A stretch of DNA of 9,128 nucleotides from an uncultured Planctomycetales bacterium. Lineage in GTDB: Bacteria; Planctomycetota; Planctomycetia; Isosphaerales; Isosphaeraceae. Positions 1 to 6,149 of this stretch are shown here, piece by piece. The DNA lies in contig CALKTZ010000880.1 in NCBI GenBank assembly GCA_937997355.1, positions 1 to 9,128 of the forward strand, read 5' to 3'. The notes below the pieces were generated by a model, which saw only the letters and a list, made by a program, of their open reading frames with translations, made no database searches and had not been told where the DNA came from. The translations under genes and the position numbers were made by a program. Positions within the stretch are counted from its first letter, which is position 1, and each line of letters starts with the position of its first letter.

Positions 1-1185
1 TGTTCATGGAAGGTGGACCGAGCCACATCGACACCTTCGATCCCAAGCCCGAGTTGAACCGACTCGCAGGCCAGTCGCTCCCCGCAAGCTTCAAGCCGGT
101 CATCACGCCGATGGGGGAGAGTCGCTCGCCGCTGCTCGCTTCCCGGCGCAAATGGCGGCAACACGGCGAATGCGGGATGTGGGTATCGGATTGGCTGCCG
201 GAAATTGCCACCTGCGCCGACGACCTTGCCGTGATTCGATCCTGCTGGTCGAACGGATTGAACCACGTGGGCGGGGTCACTCAGATGAATACCGGCTCGA
301 CCCTCGCGGGGCGTCCCTCGCTCGGGAGCTGGGTGAGTTATGGGTTGGGGACCGAGAATGAGAACCTCCCGGCGTTCGTCGTGATGATGGATGCTCCCGC
401 CGCGATCTCGGGGGGAGGTCGGAACTGGGGGACCGGCTTCATGCCGGCAACCTTCCAGGGGACCCGGATCGGGGGCATGAAGGGGACGGAGCCGATCGCC
501 AATCTGAAAGTCTCCGACGATGTCGGAATCGAACGTCAACGGGGCAAGCTCGCCACGCGCCAGGGGGACTCCGAGCTTGAGGCACGAATCAAGAGCTACG
601 AGCTTGCATTCCGTATGCAGGCCGAGGCTCCCGAAGCCGTTGATATCGCCCAGGAGACCGCGGAAACCCAACGCCTTTACGGCTTGGATGAGCCCGTCAC
701 CGAAAACTACGGTCGGCTCTGCCTCCTGGCGAGGCGTCTCGTTGAGCGAGGCGTCCGGTTCGTCCAGCTCTATTCCGGTGCCGGAAGTCGCTGGGATGCC
801 CATTCGGAGATCGAGACCAATCACACCAAGAACTGCCGGTCGATGGACCGGCCGGCGAGGGCTGCTCGATCAGACGCTCGTAATTTGGGGCGGAGAATTC
901 GGCCGAACTCCGATGTCCGAGAAAGGGAACGGCCGCGACCACAACCCCTACGGCTTCACCATGTGGATGGCCGGCGGCGGGGTCAAGCCGGGGGTTGTCC
1001 TGGGAAAGACCGACGAGGTCGGCCTCCATGCCATCGAGGATCGGCTCCACGTCCATGACATCCATGCCACGATCCTTCACCTTCTCGGCGCGGATCACAC
1101 CAAGTTGATTTATCGCCATCAAGGCCGGCCCGAACGACCCACGGTCAACGAAGGGCAGGTCTTCACGAAAATCCTCAAAGCCTGA
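1..1185 (+). pseudogene. DUF1501 family protein, 5'-truncated by the window and frameshifted
   Basis: This is a DUF1501 protein (alkaline phosphatase/sulfatase-like fold, usually Tat-exported, biochemical role unknown) of the kind abundant in planctomycetes, where it commonly sits beside DUF1549/DUF1553 cytochrome genes. The visible frame opens with FMEGGPSHIDTFDPKP, so the N-terminus and signal lie upstream. Further family motifs are LLASRRKW, WVSDWLPEIA, RPSLGSWVSYGLGTEN, SYELAFRMQ, LARRLVERGVRFVQLYSGAG and WDAHSEIETNHTK. After SMDRP (ending at 854) this frame turns into nonsense and stops at 1056-1058. The family sequence resumes in the next frame from about 856 (RRGLLDQTLVIWGGEFGRTP, then DHNPYGFTMWMAGGG, HDIHATILHLLGADHTKL, RPERPTVNEG) and ends at TGA 1183-1185. 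The loop normally joining these parts, about ten residues of the pattern (V/I)AxLLKDLKx, is absent, so about 29 nt are missing. The segment near 546-555 also looks shorter than in relatives. A decayed gene is the simplest reading; an assembly error is the main alternative. Confidence 0.85.
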
Positions 1186-1394
1186 ACCCAGACCATCGTT
1201 TGGCGAATTCTCTCCGGTTTTCGGAGACGCGGCCATGGTTGCTGGGGGCCTCGCGCTCCCAAGCGATCCGGTCTGAAGGTCTTGGGATTCATGCAGTTGG
1301 TAGGTTGCGAGTACCAAGAAACCGACCGCCCTGCCCCACAATCCGAGCCATTCTCACCCCTGGAAGCTGGGATAGCGGTTGATATTGTCCCCTG

Positions 1395-1423
1395 TGGTGA
1401 TGCGGTCGACGGGTCGCTAGAAT
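1395..1423 (+). promoter_or_regulatory. Possible sigma-70-type promoter for the fusion gene
   Basis: TAGAAT at 1418-1423 matches five of six bases of the TATAAT consensus and lies 64 nt upstream of the ATG. The hexamer 17 nt before it, TGGTGA at 1395-1400, matches the -35 consensus at only three of six positions. Support is therefore mainly the -10 box and its position in the non-coding gap; the assignment is an inference. Confidence 0.3.
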
Positions 1424-1473
1424 CGCCTTTGTGCGATGTTGAACACTTGATGAGCAACACAATCTCCAGATCC

Positions 1474-1481
1474 GGAGGAGG
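1474..1481 (+). promoter_or_regulatory. Shine-Dalgarno site of the fusion gene
   Basis: GGAGGAGG ends five nucleotides before the ATG at 1487. It is a near-perfect anti-16S match at good spacing. It fixes the start so that the protein begins with a basic residue cluster and a hydrophobic signal segment. Confidence 0.85.
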
Positions 1482-1486
1482 CGTCG

Positions 1487-4400
1487 ATGCGCGTAAGCCG
1501 CTGGGCGATCATCGTGGGATTGATCGCGGTTGTTCCGGGGGCGTGGTGGATGCTCGGCGTCGTTCGAGCGGAAGCCGCTTCGACGGCCTCCGGCAAGCCA
1601 TTGGTCCTGCATGCTCGATCGCGCATCCCGAACCCCAATGACCCCAAAGCCTTCTTGATCAAGGACGAGGTGCTCAACTGGGATCCCGCCAGGACGGCGA
1701 TCATCATCTGCGACATGTGGAACCAGCACTGGTGCAAGGGGGCGACTCGCCGCGTGGGAGAGATCGCGCCGGCGATGAACGCGACCGTCGCGGCGGCGAG
1801 GGCTCAAGGAGTCCTGGTGATCCATGCCCCGAGTAGCTGCATGGAACCCTACAAGGATCATCCCGCGCGGAAGCGGGCGCAAACGGCTCCCAGGGCCGCC
1901 GGCACGCCGGCCGAGATCGAGGCGTGGTGCCATAAGATCCCCTCCGAAGAGAAGGGAACCTACCCGGTCGATCAGAATGACGGCGGGTGCGACGACGGGC
2001 CGCAATGTCCTCAGGGATCTCCCTGGAAAAGCCAGATTTCAACCATCGAGATCAAGGACGAGGATGCGATCAGCGACTCAGGCCAGGAGATCTGGAATCT
2101 CCTGGAAAGCCGAGGCATCACCAACGTCATGCTCGTCGGGGTGCATACGAATATGTGTGTCCTCGGGCGTCCGTTCGGCCTGCGGAACATGGTTCGCCGC
2201 GGCAAGAACACAGTCCTGATCCGGGACATGACCGACACGATGTACAACTCCCGGCAATGGCCGTACGTCAACCATATCGAGGGGACGGCCCGAGTCGTCG
2301 AGCACATCGAGAAGTTCGTCTGCCCGACGATCGCGTCCACCGATCTCACCGGGGATTCGGCCTTCGCGTTCGAGCCTGACTCACGACCTCGCGCGGTGTT
2401 CGTCATCGGCGACGATGAATACAAGACCGAGACGACCCTCCCCAAGTTCGCGGCCCAGGAGCTCGAACCACGAGGGATTCGCTGCACGTTCGCCATCGCC
2501 CCCGAGAAGGATAAGAACAACTTCAAGGGGGCCGAGGCGCTGGCCGACGCGGATCTGCTCTTCGTGAGCGCACGCCGACGCGCCCCGACGACCTCGCAGA
2601 TGGACGCGATTCGCAAGCATATTTCCCTGGGGAAGCCGGTCATCGGCATCCGGACGGCGAGCCATGCGTTCGACACTAAGGGCAAGGCGCCCGCCGGCCA
2701 CGTCGAATGGCCGACGTTCGACCCCGACGTGCTGGGCGGCCACTACACGGGCCATCACGGCAACGGGATCAAGCCGAAGGTGACGCTCGCCCGGGGGGCC
2801 GAGGCGCATCCCATCCTCAAGGGGGTTGCTCTCCCCATCGAGGGGCAAGGCTCGCTCTACAAGACGAGCCCGTTGGCCGCGTCCGCCCGCATGCTCCTGG
2901 TGGGAGAGATTCCCGACAAGGCTCCCGAACCGGTCGCCTGGGTCAATGTGACCGAGAAGGGGCGGGTGTTTTATACCTCGCTTGGCCATCCCGGAGACTT
3001 CGAAATCCCGGCCTTCCGCCGAATGCTTCGGAATGCCACGTTCTGGGCGTTGAACCGGCCAATTCCGGTCGACGATTCGGCGAAGCCGGTCGACTCGAAA
3101 ACCGCGGTTCAGAGCGAAGGGAAACCGAAGCTCGACGGCCCGACCGCCGCCGATCGGGCCGTCAAGAACCTGAAAACCCCCGACGATCTCGCGGTCGATC
3201 TCGTTCTCTCCGAGCCGGTGGTTCGGCAGCCGGTCCAGATCAGTTTCGACGAACGGGGGAGGCTCTGGGTTGTTCAATATCTCCAATATCCGTTCCCGGC
3301 GGGCCTGAAGATGGTGAGCCGGGATTCAGTTTGGCGAGCGGTTTACGACAAGGTTCCTCAGCCGCCACCCCACCATGTGCGAGGGCGCGACAAGATTACG
3401 ATCCATGAGGACACGAATGGCGACGGAGTGTTCGACACGCACAAGACGTTCGTCGATGGCCTGAACATCGCGACGGCCGTCGCGCGCGGGCGGGGGGGCG
3501 TCTGGGTGCTCAATCCCCCCTATCTCCTCTTCTATGCCGATCGAAACAATGATGACGTCCCCGATGGCGATCCCATAGTCCATCTTCAAGGGTTCGGGCT
3601 CGAAGATACCCACTCGGTCGTCAATAGCCTGAAATGGGGACCCGACGGTTGGCTCTACGCGGCCCAGGGGTCGACGGTCTCCGGGCACGTCCGGCGCCCC
3701 GGCCTCGACGATGCCAGGGAACCGATCCACTCGATGGGGCAGCTCATCTGGCGATACCATCCCGAATCCCGCCGCTATGAAGTTTTCGCCGAGGGGGGGG
3801 GCAATGCCTTCGGGGTGGAAATCGATTCCAAGGGACGCATCTTCTCCGGGCACAACGGCGGCGATACCCGAGGCTTCCATTACGTGCAGGGGGGATATTC
3901 CCAGAAGGGCTTCGGCAAGCATGGCCCGCTTTCGAACCCCTACACGTTCGGCTATTTCCCGGCCATGAAGCACAACAAGGTCCCTCGGTTCACCCACACC
4001 TTCTCGATCTACGAGGCCGAGGCATTGCCCGCCGAATATCGGGGTCGTCTCTTCGGTGTCGCTCCCATGCTCAATCATGTGGTGATGAGCGAGATTCATC
4101 CCGATGGCTCGTCGATTCGAACCCAGGACGTCGGCTATGCGATCGCGACGTCCGACACATGGTTCCGGCCCGTCGACATTACGCTCGGACTCGATGGCAA
4201 TCTCTATGTCGCCGATTGGTACGACCGGCAGGTGAACCACTATCGGAACCACGAAGGACAGATCGACCCGGGCAACGGTCGGATTTACCGTCTTCGAGCG
4301 AAGGACTCGAATACGGAAGTGTCGCTCCCTCGCGACCTCGCTTCCCTCCCCCCGGCTTCGCTCGTGAACTTCTTGCTGCATCCCAACCGTGCGGTCCGGC

Positions 4401-6058
4401 AGACGGCGTTACGATTGATCGGAGATCGCAAGGATGCGTCTCTCATCCCGACCTTGAACCTGATGATCGCGAGCACGACCGGCCAAACGTCGCTCGAATC
4501 GCTCTGGGCGTTGTATCAGGTCGGGGGGCTCGATGAACCGACGGCCTTGAAAACGCTCGCGCATTCCAATCCGTACGTCCGCCTCTGGACGGTTCGGCTC
4601 CTCGGCGACGACAACCGCGTTTCGCCTTCGGTCTCGGCCAAATTGGTTGAGCTTGCCGCGAAGGAGTTGAACATCGAGGTTCGAAGTCAACTCGCCTGCA
4701 CCGCCAGGCGGCTTCCGACCGCCGATACCCTGGCGATCGTGCGCCCTCTCCTGGCCCGGAGCGACGATGTCGGCGATATCCATCTCCCCCTGCTCCTCTG
4801 GTGGGCCGTCGAGGCGAAAATCGCCAATGAGCCCGAACGAGTGCTGGATCAATTCCGCGATCCCGCGTTCTGGGATTTGCCGATCGTTCGCTCCACCGTC
4901 GCGGAACGGACCATGCGCCGGTTCGCCGCGGCCGGATCGCGTAAGGACCTGGCCAATTGTGCCCAACTCCTCGCCATGGCCCCCGGACCGGAACACGTCA
5001 AACGGCTGATGGCCGGTTTCGAGGCGGCCTTCACGGGCCGATCGCTCGCCTCGGTTCAACTGCCCGACGAACTCGCCGAGGCGATCGCGAAATACAGCGG
5101 CCAATCGGTCCCGCTCGGCTTACGGCAGGGCCGCCCCGAAGCCGTGGGGGAGGCGATTCGCGTGCTGGCGGACGATCACGGCGATAAGGCCCGCCAGCTT
5201 CAATATCTCCAGATTCTCGGCGAGATTCGGGTCCCGAACAGCGCCGGAAACCCCGTCCCCGTTTTGCTCAATCTCGCGGGTCATTCGTCGGATAATGCCC
5301 TGCGTTCCGCCGCGCTCTCGGCGCTCGCCCGCTATGACGATCCGAAAATCGCCGTCGAAGTGATCAGGGCCTGGGGAACGATGCAGGATGACGTCCTGGC
5401 TTCCGCTCAGAATCTGCTCGCCAGTCGCCAGGCGTGGGCGTTGGAATTCCTGAAGGCGATCGAAGCGAAAACGATCGATGCCAAATCTGTCCCTCGCGAT
5501 GTTGTCGAGAAATTGTTGTTGATGAAGGACGCTCGGGTCGCATCGCTGGCACGCGCCCAGTTCGGAGAAATGACGCCCGCCACCTCGGCCGAGCTTCACT
5601 CACAGATCGATACGATGGCCGCCACGATCCGGAGCGGCTCCGGAGTTCCCAAGCCCGGCAAGCAGATCTTCGAGAGCCAGTGTGCCAAGTGTCACACCCT
5701 GTTCGGACGGGGTGGAAAGGTCGGCCCCGACCTCACGACCTTTCGCCGCGATGACCTGGATACGATGCTGCTGAGCATCGTGAATCCGAACGCCGAGATC
5801 CGCGAAGGGTATTCGAGTTACCTGATCGCCACCGAGGACGGCCGCACCCTGACCGGGGTGCTCGTCGATCAGGACAAGAATGGGGTGGTGATCCGAGGGG
5901 CCGACGGGAAAGACCTCGCGCTTCCGCGAAGCGAGATCGCGGAGATGAAAGCGAGCAAGACGTCGATCATGCCCGAAGGGCTCCTGCGAGGGCTGGATAG
6001 CCAGCAGGTCCGCGATCTTTTCGCATATCTTCGGACGACTCAGCCGCTGATCGATTGA
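1487..6058 (+). CDS. Exported five-module fusion: isochorismatase-like, ThuA-like, PVC dehydrogenase, HEAT, heme c
   Basis: The 1523-residue protein starts with a signal peptide or anchor (residues 1-30, hydrophobic 7-26, possible cleavage after AEA at 30). Residues about 36-285 resemble isochorismatase-like cysteine hydrolases: IIICDMWNQHW carries the likely acidic residue D76, and GVHTNMCVLGRPFGLR the likely nucleophile C224. Residues about 300-527 are ThuA-like (FVIGDDEYKTE, GIRTASHAF, LGGHYTGHHGNG, YTSLGHPGDF). Residues about 562-938 match the PVC-type membrane-bound dehydrogenase propeller (family TIGR02604), with EDTNGDGVFD at 641-650, FAEGGGNAFGVE and GLDGNLYVADWYDRQ. Residues about 945-1365 are alpha-helical HEAT-like repeats. 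Residues about 1385-1520 are the Pirellula/Verrucomicrobium heme-binding domain (TIGR02603), with CAKCH at 1399-1403 and M1495 as possible distal ligand. By family knowledge it should act in the periplasm, oxidising an unknown, perhaps sugar-like, substrate and passing electrons to the heme. The N-terminal hydrolase modules are an inference from motifs. The frame is intact throughout. It converges on the M16 peptidase gene. Confidence 0.93.
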   Translation: MRVSRWAIIVGLIAVVPGAWWMLGVVRAEAASTASGKPLVLHARSRIPNPNDPKAFLIKDEVLNWDPARTAIIICDMWNQHWCKGATRRVGEIAPAMNATVAAARAQGVLVIHAPSSCMEPYKDHPARKRAQTAPRAAGTPAEIEAWCHKIPSEEKGTYPVDQNDGGCDDGPQCPQGSPWKSQISTIEIKDEDAISDSGQEIWNLLESRGITNVMLVGVHTNMCVLGRPFGLRNMVRRGKNTVLIRDMTDTMYNSRQWPYVNHIEGTARVVEHIEKFVCPTIASTDLTGDSAFAFEPDSRPRAVFVIGDDEYKTETTLPKFAAQELEPRGIRCTFAIAPEKDKNNFKGAEALADADLLFVSARRRAPTTSQMDAIRKHISLGKPVIGIRTASHAFDTKGKAPAGHVEWPTFDPDVLGGHYTGHHGNGIKPKVTLARGAEAHPILKGVALPIEGQGSLYKTSPLAASARMLLVGEIPDKAPEPVAWVNVTEKGRVFYTSLGHPGDFEIPAFRRMLRNATFWALNRPIPVDDSAKPVDSKTAVQSEGKPKLDGPTAADRAVKNLKTPDDLAVDLVLSEPVVRQPVQISFDERGRLWVVQYLQYPFPAGLKMVSRDSVWRAVYDKVPQPPPHHVRGRDKITIHEDTNGDGVFDTHKTFVDGLNIATAVARGRGGVWVLNPPYLLFYADRNNDDVPDGDPIVHLQGFGLEDTHSVVNSLKWGPDGWLYAAQGSTVSGHVRRPGLDDAREPIHSMGQLIWRYHPESRRYEVFAEGGGNAFGVEIDSKGRIFSGHNGGDTRGFHYVQGGYSQKGFGKHGPLSNPYTFGYFPAMKHNKVPRFTHTFSIYEAEALPAEYRGRLFGVAPMLNHVVMSEIHPDGSSIRTQDVGYAIATSDTWFRPVDITLGLDGNLYVADWYDRQVNHYRNHEGQIDPGNGRIYRLRAKDSNTEVSLPRDLASLPPASLVNFLLHPNRAVRQTALRLIGDRKDASLIPTLNLMIASTTGQTSLESLWALYQVGGLDEPTALKTLAHSNPYVRLWTVRLLGDDNRVSPSVSAKLVELAAKELNIEVRSQLACTARRLPTADTLAIVRPLLARSDDVGDIHLPLLLWWAVEAKIANEPERVLDQFRDPAFWDLPIVRSTVAERTMRRFAAAGSRKDLANCAQLLAMAPGPEHVKRLMAGFEAAFTGRSLASVQLPDELAEAIAKYSGQSVPLGLRQGRPEAVGEAIRVLADDHGDKARQLQYLQILGEIRVPNSAGNPVPVLLNLAGHSSDNALRSAALSALARYDDPKIAVEVIRAWGTMQDDVLASAQNLLASRQAWALEFLKAIEAKTIDAKSVPRDVVEKLLLMKDARVASLARAQFGEMTPATSAELHSQIDTMAATIRSGSGVPKPGKQIFESQCAKCHTLFGRGGKVGPDLTTFRRDDLDTMLLSIVNPNAEIREGYSSYLIATEDGRTLTGVLVDQDKNGVVIRGADGKDLALPRSEIAEMKASKTSIMPEGLLRGLDSQQVRDLFAYLRTTQPLID
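3793..3801 (+). repeat. G9 homopolymer inside the fusion gene
   Basis: Nine consecutive G bases encode the glycines of the EGGGN turn at residues 769-773 of the propeller domain. Because the family motif FAEGGGNAFG reads through correctly, the run length given here keeps the frame. Such a run is prone to slippage in replication and to sequencing error. Confidence 0.9.
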
Positions 6059-6104
6059 GGGGCCGATTCCCATTTTTCAAGATGATGGATTTCGACTTGG
6101 ATTT

Positions 6105-6140
6105 GCTCAGCCCCGGCCATATCGAAGGCCGAGGCTGAGC
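6105..6140. terminator. Hairpin between convergent genes, probable bidirectional terminator
   Basis: The outer arms GCTCAGCC (6105-6112) and GGCTGAGC (6133-6140) are perfect inverted repeats. One C/A mismatch separates them from inner arms CGGCC (6114-6118) and GGCCG (6127-6131), leaving the 8-nt loop 6119-6126. This gives 13 GC-rich pairs. It sits in the 91-nt gap between the two convergent stop codons, the expected place for a shared terminator. Neither side has a proper U-run in the transcript: only GTTTCC follows on the plus strand, and AAATCC on the minus strand. Termination is therefore inferred from structure and position. Confidence 0.6.
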
Positions 6141-6149
6141 GTTTCCGGA

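Larger units (their letters stand above)
1186..1486. other. Non-coding gap between DUF1501 remnant and fusion gene
   Basis: This stretch of about 300 nt contains no reading frame with recognisable protein similarity. A few short open frames cross it but lack a ribosome binding site and any family motif. It contains a small hairpin at 1211-1227 (arms TCTCCG and CGGAGA, loop GTTTT) without a following T-run, so it is a poor terminator. It also holds a possible -10 element at 1418-1423 and the Shine-Dalgarno sequence of the next gene at 1474-1481. The gap suggests that the following gene is transcribed from its own promoter rather than in a tight operon with the DUF1501 gene. Confidence 0.6.

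Noticed and set aside
840..870. Programmed ribosomal frameshifting in the DUF1501 gene
   Set aside because: No slippery heptamer is visible at the junction. About ten conserved residues are missing as well, which a frameshift alone would not explain.
1211..1227. Hairpin TCTCCG / CGGAGA as a terminator of the DUF1501 gene
   Set aside because: The stem is only six pairs and no T-run follows, so it is too weak to call a terminator.
2381..3286. A 301-codon minus-strand open frame opposite the ThuA-like domain
   Set aside because: It is a shadow of the fusion gene with arginine/glutamate/glycine-biased composition and no recognisable product.
3326..4381. A 351-codon minus-strand open frame opposite the propeller domain
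   Set aside because: It is antisense to conserved dehydrogenase sequence. It has no family motif, signal peptide or ribosome site that would support a separate gene.
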